DNA from: Diplosphaera chodatii
Lineage: Eukaryota; Chlorophyta; Trebouxiophyceae; Prasiolales; Stichococcaceae
DNA length: 64,000 bases
NCBI GenBank assembly: GCA_032358165.1
Contig: JAALGY010000038.1
Location: 1,240,001 to 1,304,000 of the forward strand
Direction of reading: 5' to 3'
Shown piece by piece: positions 26,078 through 36,475 of this stretch. Numbering within the stretch: the first letter of the stretch is position 1; the number at the start of each line of letters is the position of its first letter. Position numbers and translations under genes: made by a program. The notes below the pieces were generated by a model. It ran no database searches, had not been told where the DNA came from, and saw only the letters and a program-made list of their open reading frames with translations.

Positions 26078-26602
26078 ACGGCAATGGCAAGGTGCCGCGG
26101 GTGTGACAGCAGTTTCTGTCAACACCACCAGCCGCAGCGGCGGCAGTGACCAATGCAGGTTCCGTGGCAGATCCCATGCCGTTGGGTGCCCATTTTGGTG
26201 CGACCATGCGTGAATGGTTCTGCACAGTGACGAGTGTATGATACTGCTTCAAGGGCACGGCTGCTGAGCGAAAGTGATTGGTGCTCACCATGTGCTTAAG
26301 GCATCAAAGGCTGTTATGTACATGTGCCAACCAAACACAACTGTAAAAACACAAGCTACCTACAAACTTGAACACGCTGGCTGTGACAACTGAAGCCTGT
26401 AGCTGTGAATGTTCCTCGTCCCTGCTCAACTGCCCGTCTGACAAAATTGCTTCACGGGGCCATTCTGATGTTGCGGAAGCCAGGCGGCCAGCCTCTCCGT
26501 CCATACCACAAGTCAGTAGCTGCACCGCCAGGCTGTTGGGTGCCAGCATGACTCGCTGTGGCTGCATCTGCGGCTGCCGCGGCCTGCCTGCCGGTCTTCA
26601 CC
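26078..26602. other. Convergent spacer DnaJ / MUB with TGTAA signal
   Basis: About 525 bases between two converging genes, so two 3' untranslated regions. A TGTAA element at 26342-26346, 265 bases after the DnaJ stop, could be its poly(A) signal as in other chlorophytes. Confidence 0.35.
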
Positions 26603-26968
26603 TCAGCAGATGACGCAGCTGCAGCCCTTGCCAGCATCCTTGTCCTTCGACTTGGCTGGCGTCTTGAGCGCTGCCTGCGGCCTCACAATGGCGTGCATCG
26701 TGAGAATGCTGTGCTCTGCTGGGTCGGCCAGCGTCCGCTGTAGATCCGCCAATACTTCATCGTTGTCCAGGAATTTGCCATTGAGAATCAGCTTGATGCA
26801 TGCGATGGACGTCGGAGCTTCCGAGTCTATCTTGGCATCTGCAGTAAGCCTGCTCCAGTCGCTGAGAAGTCTACTTTTCAGCTCTCCCACTGTCTCCGTG
26901 CCAGCCGCGGCCACAGGCCCGAGGTCCCCGTTCTGAGTGCGCAAACGCACACGCAGGGCGCCGTTCAT
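26603..26968 (-). CDS. MUB: Membrane-anchored ubiquitin-fold protein (MUB/UBL3-like)
   Basis: Small ubiquitin-fold protein that is lipid-anchored at the plasma membrane and, in plants, docks class VI E2 enzymes. It is a single uninterrupted exon of 121 residues, unusual here where nearly every gene has introns. The N-terminal half reads as the first beta strands (ALRVRLRTQNGDLGPV) and helix (ETVGELKSRLLSDW); IACIKLILNGKFLDNDEV matches the family's RLIYQGRFL-type core, and HSILTMHAIV the last strand. A basic, Lys-rich linker leads to a C-terminal CSCVIC, so the last four residues CVIC form a CaaX prenylation box, with Cys two positions upstream as a possible palmitoylation site. The Met at 26968 is the only sensible start and gives the family's usual length. 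Confidence 0.88.
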   Translation of the reverse strand: MNGALRVRLRTQNGDLGPVAAAGTETVGELKSRLLSDWSRLTADAKIDSEAPTSIACIKLILNGKFLDNDEVLADLQRTLADPAEHSILTMHAIVRPQAALKTPAKSKDKDAGKGCSCVIC

Positions 26969-27537
26969 CTCACGTTGAGCACCTGGCCAGCCAGCCGCGC
27001 ATGGTGAGCTGGGCTGGGCTGCTGCAGCTCAACACTGCCAGCTGACGTCAGTGCTGCCGCCGACTCAGTGCCCTGTAAGTGCCTGTGCAAGGTGTGATTG
27101 TCTGGCAGGCTGCGGAACTGCCGCCCGCGCATGCGTTTGCCTATGTGTAAGCTTCAGTGTCAGCAGAGCCCCGCTAAGAACCACGCAACTTCCGACGTCC
27201 TGCTTCCCATGCAGTGATGTCAGGGAACGGCCAGGTAAATTTCAGCTGCTGGCGCAGTTCATCCTGTTGTCCTCATGCCGCTGTGTTTTGACCCCTCACA
27301 CTACAATCACACAAGCACCATCAATATTATCTGTCGACACTGCAGCGCCGGAAGCCATAGCCACTCCCCGCCACTCTTGCCCTCCGTCTACACATGCACA
27401 CAGGCAGGCGCCCAGTATAAGTATGAAGCGGTCGTTTCTGTGAGAGACAGCCCTGGCGATGTGCTCTGCCCAACGCCAGCTTACTGCTGCATGCTGCACA
27501 CCCCCAGGTGTTCAGTGCCTGTCCATGCTTTTCAATG
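26969..27537. other. Spacer upstream of MUB
   Basis: About 570 bases between the MUB start and the presumed end of the PxcA/CemA-type gene. Presumably the MUB promoter plus a 3' untranslated region. Only short unsupported open frames. Confidence 0.35.
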
Positions 27538-29929
27538 TCACCTGCGGCACAGGACCCCAACACCTGAGCAAGAGCGCAGGGTTTGGACACACGGCTTGGC
27601 AAACAACCGACGCTGCAGGCTGCCACATCGATACAAGCTCTGCAGGATCCAGACACTCAGCACCGTGGCGGCTGGATCACGGCGGTTCAAACCAACGAAT
27701 ATCCTGCAAGACAGAGAAGGGTGTTGACACCGATGCCTGTTCGTTAGTAGGGTGCATGCACATCACGGTGCAAAGCCTCAGCCCCCAGGATAGCTCGCAA
27801 CTCACCAATACTTGAAAATGGAGTCCAAAACGACTGGCACAATTGCCACAAAAATGTGCGAGGCGTCCTCCTGCCAGGGGCACTACCAGGTTGTCGCCAC
27901 TGTACCAAACACCTCACAGTGCAAACATGTGGTGGAAGCTGCAAGCACACCTCGACTTCAGTGCCGTAATGCCCGAGAATCAGCCTGATGGCTGCTGTCC
28001 ACCCTTCTTCCGAATGGTACCTGCGCAGGAGTGTCTCATAATAACCCAGGCTTGCATAGTGCTGACACGCTGGAGCAGCCTAAGGCCCAACATATACATG
28101 CGTACAACCCACCCAAGCAGTATGTCTGTTGAGGCGATGATGAGAAACGCCTTGGCTGTGTCGCTGAGCCCCCCAAACACACGGCCGACGGTGCGGAACA
28201 GCACCATGCGGCCTTCGTGGTTGCTGACCAGGATGACGAAAAGCAGGATGCCAGTGATCGTGTCACTGATCACATTCAGCAGCGCTTGCTTGTTGTCCTC
28301 CCGAAATTCTAGCACGAGCTCCTGCAACATACGATAGATGCACGTCAGAACCATGCATATGCAGGGCTACATATGTGCACTGTCACTAAGGAAGGTTGCA
28401 AAATCACTTCCAGAGCTGTGTGTTGACATGAGCACAGTGCAAACAGACAGCACACACGTGCGCCTCCTCGCGCAGGCGGTGTTGCAGCTGGTCCTCTGTC
28501 AGCGGCGGCGCCTTGCCAATGGCCACGTCCATCTGCAGCCGCATCTCCTCCTTGTGCACCCGCTCTGCGCCCTCCACCTGTCAGATAGGTAGGTCGATCA
28601 GGGGCAGGAACGTCAACCGTTCACAGCAGGGTTGTTGGCAACCCGCACTCAGTACAATGCATGAGATGGTTGAGATGGTTTGCGGGGGTCTGGTCCAGCC
28701 AAGGATTTGGGGGCATATGAAGGTCAAATTGAAGGCCAACAGCCTCGGTGTCAACAGCAGGTTGCCCACCTTCTGCCTGTCGTTGGGCGCAAAGGCCATT
28801 GGCGAACGCTGCTGCATGAACTCAAAGGCCGGCTCCGCGATGAGCCGGCTGACGCAGAACCCCGTCAGCAGCGGCACGAGGAACATGTATGCTGCGGTGC
28901 ACGCACATCGCAGTTTTGTGGCCAGAACTCGATTTTGCCTTAAGTTCTCCAAAAGCACACAACCCTCAGATGTGGCAGACCTGAGGAAATCGGGGCTCAC
29001 CCGCAAAGTTGACTGCCTGCCGCGACTCGAGCATGTTCACCTCAAACTCGTCTGCTAGCTCCTCCTCTCCCAACTGCGCATAGCATGTTCTCTCAGCATT
29101 AGATGCGCTTCATGATGCCTGACAAGATGCCAGTAACCGCAGGCTGTTACACGTCGTTATGTTTGGTACAGCTCACTCTGTACATCGATGTTCACCCTGT
29201 AGTACAACACTGTTGTCCTCCGTAGTACAACATGTTACTGTGTAAAGCCTGCTGTGATGAAGTTGGAACCCTGGACATGCCCACTCGCCTGCTGTTTGAA
29301 TGCAAGCCGCTGCCGGATACCAATGGTGTCGATCATCGGCCGCAGGTAGGCGTCGCGCGGCCCACGGATGGGATCGACCTTCCGCTTCGGTCGTCGGCCC
29401 GAGGGTCTGGAGATGAACGCCGTGTCTTCCCAGTTGTCCCCCACCGTATCTTCTGACCACGAGCGCTTCCACTGCAGAGCAGCCACATGCATCACATCTG
29501 GTGACTGGTGCGTCTTAGATTGTAGCATACACAGGTGCGGGTCTGCTGCTGGGTGAGTACATGCGGGCTGCCCCCTCCCCCTTTCACCTTCTCCCATTCG
29601 TCGTCCGTCGCCAGGTCCTGCCAGGCGCCTGCACCATCACCCTGACCAGGTGGTTGACGCGGGGGGTAGTTGCGGCCGAAGCCAACAATGTCGCTGCTGG
29701 TCTCTTCGCTGTCGCTGCTGTCCTGCCGACGTCTGCCCCAACGCCGGTTTTTGCCGCCCGTAGCACTAACATCATGGCTGCAATGCCTGCTGCGCCTGTG
29801 CCATTGCCTGGGTGCTAAAGCCGTATGCAGGTGTGCGACGTCAAGATGCACCGCCACCAGCTGTGTCCGCAGAGCCCCGCGCCTCGGCAGCTGCCAGCAC
29901 GAGCAGCCGCTGGACAGCTTGCTGACCAT
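27538..29929 (-). CDS. PxcA/CemA-family envelope membrane protein (DLDG1-like)
   Basis: Homologue of cyanobacterial PxcA and plastid CemA, envelope proteins linked to light-dependent H+ movement; in land plants a nuclear member is DLDG1. Nine exons close in phase to 449 residues: 29588-29929, 29289-29471, 29001-29073, 28770-28891, 28458-28577, 28113-28321, 27951-28020, 27806-27870, 27538-27703. Family marks: AYMFLVPLLTGF (membrane), ISDTITGILLFVILVSN, LFRTVGRVFGGLSDTAKAFL, STDILLG joined across an intron to YHSEEGW, and FVAIVPVVLDSIFKYWIF joined across the last intron to LNRRDP. Several membrane helices are evident. The first exon is Ser/Arg/His-rich and could include a transit peptide, but its start (Met at 29929) is tentative. 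The intron after 29289 begins with GC (gcgagt). The extreme C-terminus after LNRRDPAATV is less sure. Confidence 0.9.
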
Positions 29930-30731
29930 GCCGCTTCAGCATGCATCATGCATCACAACATGGACTCAATCGCAGGAGCGTGCCGCTGGCACTGCTGTCC
30001 AGCACTGTGGTGGCCGGGATGTTGGGCACCTCCTGCACGCGCTGTTCAACAGGATCACAATCAGCCACTGTAGCTGCGTGTTGTCAAGGTTCAAAGCCTA
30101 AACGTTGCTGTCCCTGGAGTGGCTGTTATGTAGTCACAGGGTGTGGGATTCTGAAGGTGCGCGATCAGCAAACTTCTACACTCGGCGGGCCAGACAAAGC
30201 TGCAGTCTCAATTCACGCGTGACAGACCAAGTCTAGCCCGCAGCCCTGTTCATCTGCAAAATCACCTGAATTAGCACAAGGCAAATTTCCTGATCGGCTG
30301 TAGGAAAGGGCCGCCTTTCGCGCCCGATAGCTTTTGAAGTGGCACCCGACTCCCGACACACAAGTCTGCTTGCACACTGGCGAGATGGGCATGGAAAGCC
30401 TCTGATATACATCCGTGGCACGTTGCCGGACGTGCGCATCGCGAGCATTGCACTGCATTGTGAAACATCATGTTTTCTGTTACAGTCTGACTGAGTCGGA
30501 CCTGCAGGCGGGCCTCTCGGGGTGCCAGCACCTTGGCTTCCGCGTTCGGTCATGTGACCACGAGCAACAGGATCGGGTCAACCTGCCCGGCCACTTGATA
30601 CGGCGCCTCCAGTACGCCCAACATGGAGCACGGTCAGGTAAGTGTTGGATCAAAGGATACATCGGCCGGCCATCATTCCAGGGCTGGACTCTTTTACGCA
30701 AGTTGTCCTGCGCATGCAGGGCGGCATCACG
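29930..30731. other. Divergent spacer PxcA-type / TTM
   Basis: About 800 bases between two divergent starts; likely promoters for both genes and possibly untranslated first exons. No confirmed coding exon. Confidence 0.35.
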
Positions 30732-33700
30732 ATGAGGACGCAGCCAAACCGAGGCGTTACCACCCCTGGGGTGCGCAGCCAGGAGCAGCATTCACATGCG
30801 GCAACTGCGAAATGCACCGAAGCTAGCTTTGCGTGTCCCCTCAGGCTCTTGTGGATCATTTGACGCGTCTGGCGCAGGCCAAACTGCTGAAGGAGCAGCT
30901 GGAGGTGGTCAAGTACCGCGATGCAGACTCTGGGGCGCTTCGATACTCCATCCGCCCTGTAGAAGGGCAGCTCACATTCGACAAGGTGCAGCTGAGCATC
31001 CCGTTGATGTGGCAGACAAGAGGCGCCGTGTTCCTCGCCCGTCAATGCTGACTTACGGCATCGCACGAACACTCAATCGTGCGCACCTGCTTGCAGGGCT
31101 TTTACATGTTTGTGCGAGCCATCCAGCTGCTGCAGCAGCGCATCGAGGGCGTCGTCATGGTGTGTCCTCTTGTGATGTCCAGCGACACTGCCGTCATGAA
31201 GCTCCTGCACACCTGCTGATGACATGCGGTGACCCTGCACAATGCCGCAGGTTGGTCTGGCCGGGCCTTCAGGTTCAGGAAAGACAGCATTTTCAGAGAA
31301 GGTCAGGTCGTTCATCCCGGGCTGCACCGTGCTGTCCATGGACAACTACAACGATGCCAGCCGCCTCGTCGACGGCAACTTTGACGGTCAGCTTCCTTGG
31401 TCCCCTGCTGTGGGGCAGATGTTCAGACGCATGTGTGCCTAGAGTGAAGATCCAGGACGGTGCTGACTATACCAGCAGACACTTGGGTGCCATCCGTCCA
31501 TGCAGTGTCTGGTTGTGCGGCGCACAGGCATGTCCCTCATGCACCATGTGCCCTTTCAACTGCAGATCCGCGGCTGACGGACTACGACCTGCTGCTGGAG
31601 AATATCAGGGACTTGCGAGCGGGCAAGGCTGTGGAGGTGCCAATATACGACTTCAAACAGTCAAAGCGCACTGGTTACACACGCGTCCCGGTGCCCAAGT
31701 CGCGGGTGGTTATCATTGAGGGCATCTACGCGCTTTCTTCCCGCATCAGGCAAGCTTGCTGCAGTGCAAGCGTCACTGCCCTTTGTGCAAGCACATGTCG
31801 GATAAGAGTGCCACTGCATTACAGCTCAAGCACTTGCTGTCAGTGGTCATGACTGCACACATTTCATTGCACATGCTGAGCTTTCCGCCAAAGTTTCACT
31901 CATAACTACTGCCAGGCCCCTGCTGGACTTGCGGGTATCAATCCAGGGCGGGGTGCACTTCGACCTGCTGAAGCGCGTGCTTCGAGACATCAGCCGCTCG
32001 GGGCAGAATCCCGAGGAGATCATCGACCAGGTTTCTGCCACGGTTTTCCCAATGTTCCGGGTGCGACCTCTGCTGCATGCTTCCTGCAACCCTGGTCATG
32101 CTCGGCTGTTTTTGGTCAGGTTGTGAGCAGCGCCGCCATCAACTGGGCAACAGATTAAGCATTTGTGGCTGATGCAGACATATATTGAGCCGGACCTGAA
32201 GACTGCGCACCTACAGATCCACAACCATTTCAACCCTTTCAGCGGCCTGATGAACCCCATCTACATCCTCAAGTCCGCCCAGCCAGTGACCAAGCAGGAG
32301 ATCAAAGCCGTGCTGAAGGTGTGCACACTTACTTCTAGCACTCGTGCAGAATGCTGTGAGCAGCACTCTTGGACAACACCCTGCCACACTGATGCCTCTT
32401 GTCATCCTGCCGCGCAGTCGGACCACACGCAGAAGACAGAGACGGAGACGCACGACATCTACCTGGTGCCGCCCGGGGAGGACACAGAGTCGTGCCAGTC
32501 CTGGATCCGCATGCGCAACCGTGACGGCCGCTACAACCTCATGTTTGAGGAGTGGGTGACCGACGGGCCCTTTATCATCTCTCCACGCATCACCTTTGAG
32601 GTAGACGTGGCTCTGGGATGTTGGATTCGTGTGTGCACTGTGCCCATCGCATTGCGGCTCTTTGTACCTTGGGGACGCCGGACAGGTGTGTTGTTACAGT
32701 GTATGGGCATTGCTGAGGTTGTGCCATTCGCATGACAGGTGAGCGTGCGGATCCTGGGTGGCCTGATGGCGCTCGGCTACGAGATCGGCACCATCATGAA
32801 GCGCACCTCCACGGTGTACTCCGACGACTGCCTGACCGTCAAGCTGGACGACATCGAGGGGATGGGCCGCCAGTTCATCCAGGTAAGCACACGTGCTTGG
32901 CACTGTCCGACATGCACCAGCACGGTGTATTGTAAAGAGAAGTGCGCGCTTTCTGCTGGGCCGTAAAAGGCCTGTCGACCTCGACGCAGGTGCAAGGTAA
33001 GGAGAGGGAGAAGGTGGCGGAGGCTGGCAAGGCGCTCGGGCTGGACGGCACCTACATCCCCTTCTCGTACATCGAGCAGGTGTGCCGACAACAGCGTCTC
33101 AGATTGACTGACAACCTGTCTGGTGTACACCAAACGAGAGCTATACAGTGCCGATGTGTGATGCTGGTCCGTGTCTCACACCACCACAGGTACAGCTGGA
33201 AAAGCTCACGGAGCAGTTCCAGACAGTCACAGAGGACATGCGGCGGCGCTTTGCTGTTGACGGCGAGCCGATGGTGAACGCGGGCCACGTGTCGGCCAGC
33301 TCACCGCTGGCGATGGCGGCGTCCCCGCTGCGCACCGCCAGCGTCGGCTTCTTCCGGCAGACCGGCTTCACGCCGCCGCAGCAGAGCCGCCCGGGCATCG
33401 CCTCGTCAGGTTTGCTCTTGCCGGCAGTGCTGGCAGTGCTGCCATCGTCGGTCAGTCGACCTGCTGGCTGTTGGTCAGCCACGGACTCCATCTTCCACCG
33501 CAACAGCTACTGATGCACCTGCTTTGCCCAATGCAGCGCCAAAGGCGATCATGCTGCCTCCCTCTCGGCCGGTCAGCAACAGCTCGTCAACAGAGAGCAC
33601 GCTGACCCGGGAGCTCAGCCGCCAGGACCTCAGCGTGGAGCCGGGTGGCGCAGCAGCAGGCAGCGGCGGCGGCAATGGCCTGAACGGCCACCACAGCCAC

Positions 33701-34370
33701 CTGGGCCATCAACAGCAGCAGCAGCAGCAGCAGCAGAACAGCAGTCAGCGGGGAGTTGACGCTCTCACCTTCTCGAAGGTGACCTCTTGCAGTAGCTGCT
33801 GTCCTTGCTGGCTGTTAATTGTGCACACTCCGTGTGTATGCATGGCTGTTGCCCCTGTGTTGGCAGGCATAGCCGAGCATACGTCATGCTGTGCTTCATC
33901 TTGCGCAGCTCGAGAAGGCTGTGCAGCACATCGCCAGCCGGGTGGACGAGCTGGCGATCCAGCCGGAGGTGTACGGCGCGCGCATTGAGGCGCAGCTGGC
34001 CTCGCTCGCCCTGGAGCAGCGCGCCCTCCAGGTGCGCCTGGAGCACCTTGCCACCCTCTGCAATGCCTGCACATTGATGTTGGATCGTCCACGCAGCCTG
34101 ATCGACGCTCTGCTCTCAGCCCTCCACAGTGGGATTGAGCACTCGTGGTGTTGCGGTCAGGCGACGCTACAGCAGGTCCTGCAGCCGGGGAAAGGCGCCC
34201 CAGTGGCAGACGCCGCGGTGGGCCCCGGAGCAGCGGAGGCGCCTGGTCGCCTGCGCGGCCTGCTGGGGGATTCAGTCCCTGCTCAGGCGCTGGTATTCAC
34301 TATCGCCGGGGCGGCCTTGGGCGTTAGCATGGCCATGTTGGCAACAACGCGGGTCCGTGGTGGCAGGTGA
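30732..34370 (+). CDS. TTM: TTM1/2-type protein: uridine-kinase fold, CYTH domain, tail anchor
   Basis: Triphosphate tunnel metalloenzyme of the plant TTM1/TTM2 type; those act as pyrophosphatases anchored in the mitochondrial outer membrane and affect senescence and immunity. Thirteen exons close in phase to 729 residues: 30732-30770, 30845-30985, 31097-31159, 31251-31386, 31566-31749, 31916-32060, 32178-32318, 32418-32600, 32739-32882, 32990-33079, 33190-33409, 33537-33778, 33909-34370. Order: P-loop kinase fold with Walker A GPSGSGKT, SMDNYNDASR, VPIYDFKQSKRTGY, IIEGIYALS; CYTH domain with DIYLVPPGED, SWIRMRNRDGRYNLMFEEW, LGGLMALGYEI and KRTSTVYSDD; a Ser/Gln-rich linker with nine glutamines; a coiled coil; and a single C-terminal hydrophobic helix (ALVFTIAGAALGVSMAML). 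The intron after 31749 begins with GC. The 13-codon first exon is a prediction; the last exon may hide one intron. Confidence 0.92.
33710..33736 (+). repeat. CAG/CAA trinucleotide run coding for glutamines
   Basis: Nine glutamine codons, the first CAA, then CAG, inside exon 12 of the TTM gene between the CYTH domain and the coiled coil. A candidate length-variable microsatellite. Confidence 0.9.
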
Positions 34371-34984
34371 CATGTGTGCAGCGCCAGCTGCTGGCAGCTC
34401 ATCCAGCTCCCTCCTGGCTTCAGCCGCTGGTGGCAAACACCTGCTGTTTGCAGCTTGTCCACGTAATATAGCGCATCTGTGAATCTTTGCAGCGAATAAA
34501 TTAGCGCACCTCAGCAATGTGTAGCATTAGAGTGAGCCTGGAACCCGTGCTGTCCGTTCTGTAACCGATCAGCACTGTATAGATGCAACCTAATAAGTAG
34601 CGTTGAATTTGCTTTGCATCCTATCTTATGTCTGCAAGCTCTGCCAGTAGTGCACATGGGACACACACTGTGATGCAGAAGCATGGCGTCCAACATCTCC
34701 ATTGCCTCCCGCCTGTAAACTGCATACGGTGTCATGCGCACTACGATGTTCAAAGTCTACAAACCAAGCTGCCTGACCTGCAATCTGACTATGGGCTGTA
34801 CTGAGACGTCAACTCATATCAGTTTCCCCATCCCAGCAGCAACCTGCCAGCTGTTGCAGAGCTACAAGAATGAAACGAATGGTCATATGGCCTGCCGCCA
34901 ATGTGCCCAGGAATGGCGCGTGCCACTGACATGCTTGCAAGGACGTTGGCAGCCTAGGTTGTTGGGCCCCACTGTCGCCCCTCT
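34371..34984. other. Convergent spacer TTM / PITH protein
   Basis: 614 bases between converging genes. It holds an AATAAA at 34495-34500 and a TGTAA at 34560-34564 on the plus strand, 125 and 190 bases after the TTM stop; the second fits chlorophyte poly(A) usage better. No gene seen. Confidence 0.4.
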
Positions 34985-36075
34985 TCACCGATGACCTGTG
35001 CACATACCAACCTCGTTCAGGACACGCCACGATTCTGTGCGACATCCGGCTGTTTGTTTGAGCACGTTCGAGTACCGAGCGCAGCAAGACACTGGACCAT
35101 ACCAACGCGTGCGCACCTTGTTGGTGGGGCCGGGCACGGGTCGAACCTCATAGACCGCCTGCACTGCCTCCCGCTTACGCTCTACATACTCACCCTGCCG
35201 TCGCATAGCGAGACACGATTGCAACGTTGGGTCGGACACGAGCCCAGACTACTGCGTCATCGTCAGACATGAGCATGAGGGTGGCCCATTCAGCTACCTT
35301 GATACCTATGAAGGTGATGCGTGATGTCTCTGCACCATGGTTAGACGGGAAGTGCAGGTCGAGGCTGTGCACGCCGTTGAACTTGGCCACCTGGATGTTG
35401 GCATGGTAACAGCTGTGGTAACAGCTGACGGTGCATGGGGTCTGCCTGGACACTGTTTGCGCAAGACAGAGAGCGCAAGTGGTGGGCCAACCTAGGCCCA
35501 GCCTACATCGAATGCAGGGGTGGGAGCGACTCACATTGCAGGGCAGCTCGATGTCGCCGCGCAGGTTCTCCGCAAGGTCCCAGCGCTGGACCGGCGGCAG
35601 GTCGTTCGCGGTGCCAAAGTCCAGGTCGTCCCGGTTTGTAAAGACCCGCAGCTCCGAGGGGCTGTACCCGCCCGCCTCGCCAATGACGCACAGGGCCTTC
35701 ACCTTGGCGGCACCCTCGAATGGCACATGCAACAGCAGCTCCGGGTCGTCCTCGTTGCTCTCCAGTGGATTTTCAGGGGCATCCAGCCGCTTGTCCCATG
35801 CCCTGAAGACGCCCTGGGCCGAGTTTTCTGTTGCTTCATTCAGGCACCGCACCTGCGGCCATGCACGCGCAACTTGGCAGCTGTATGCCTGGCATCAGCT
35901 GGCACTGGCAGCGGGCGAACATCGTATACTATGAGAGCGCTGATGGCTCACCCAGTCATTCGCGATGACTCACATGTGGCAAGTCGATGTGCTTGTGCAG
36001 GCTCCATGCCGGCCCGCAGCTGGCCTCTTCACAGTCATGGTCATGTGCGCAACACCCTGCAAAGGAGGGCGGCAT
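34985..36075 (-). CDS. PITHD1: PITH-domain protein (PITHD1-like)
   Basis: PITH domains occur as the C-terminal part of thioredoxin-like protein 1 and alone in PITHD1, where they associate with the 26S proteasome. Four exons close in phase to 240 residues: 35974-36075, 35535-35852, 35298-35390, 34985-35194. The Cys/His-rich N-terminus (GCCAHDHDCEEASCG) resembles the His/Cys-rich start of PITHD1, followed by LHKHIDL joined to VRCLNEA, then DDPELLLHVPFEGAAKVKAL, PSELRVFTNRDDLDF, VAKFNGVHSLDLHFPSNHGA, ITFIGIK and, over the last intron, GEYVERKREAVQAVYEVRP. There is no thioredoxin domain. The C-terminal 35 residues after PTNK look unlike the family, and a possible donor there (gtgcgc) means a further intron may exist. 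The Met at 36075 gives the usual length and starts 400 bases from the divergent DUF1818 gene. Confidence 0.9.
35404..35427. repeat. 12-bp exact tandem duplication in an intron
   Basis: Two adjacent identical copies of a 12-base unit (TGGTAACAGCTG) lie in the second intron of the PITH-domain gene, 14 bases upstream of the next exon's acceptor on the minus strand. Confidence 0.85.
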
Positions 36076-36475
36076 CTTGTTGGACCTGACAACAGCGGTC
36101 CTTGTACTGCGTCTGAAAGGAAGTGAGGCAATACGCCAGATGGTGTGCAATCTATGGCTCGATGGCCGAACATCATGCATTCTGGCACAGGGGGGCGACG
36201 GTGGATTGTGGACCGCTCAAAGCAAGTGGCACGATCGCGAACACACACCGTAGTTGTTACAGCCTGCACCCTGCTTCTGGGAGGGCGTCTGTACATCGGC
36301 TGACATCGTGCGCTGCTGCGAGCCAGCGCTTGACCTGCCAGTGTGTCCAGATCACTGGATCTTAGGGCCTGTTCACGACGAGCAAGGACTGAGCGGTGTC
36401 ACGGCGATCACGCATCAGCAACAATAAAAATCTGTCATATTGCAGAGGAGCCAATCACCCCCACACAGCCTGAGC
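36076..36475. other. Divergent spacer PITH protein / DUF1818
   Basis: 400 bases between two divergent starts, a probable shared promoter region. No further coding signal. Confidence 0.4.
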
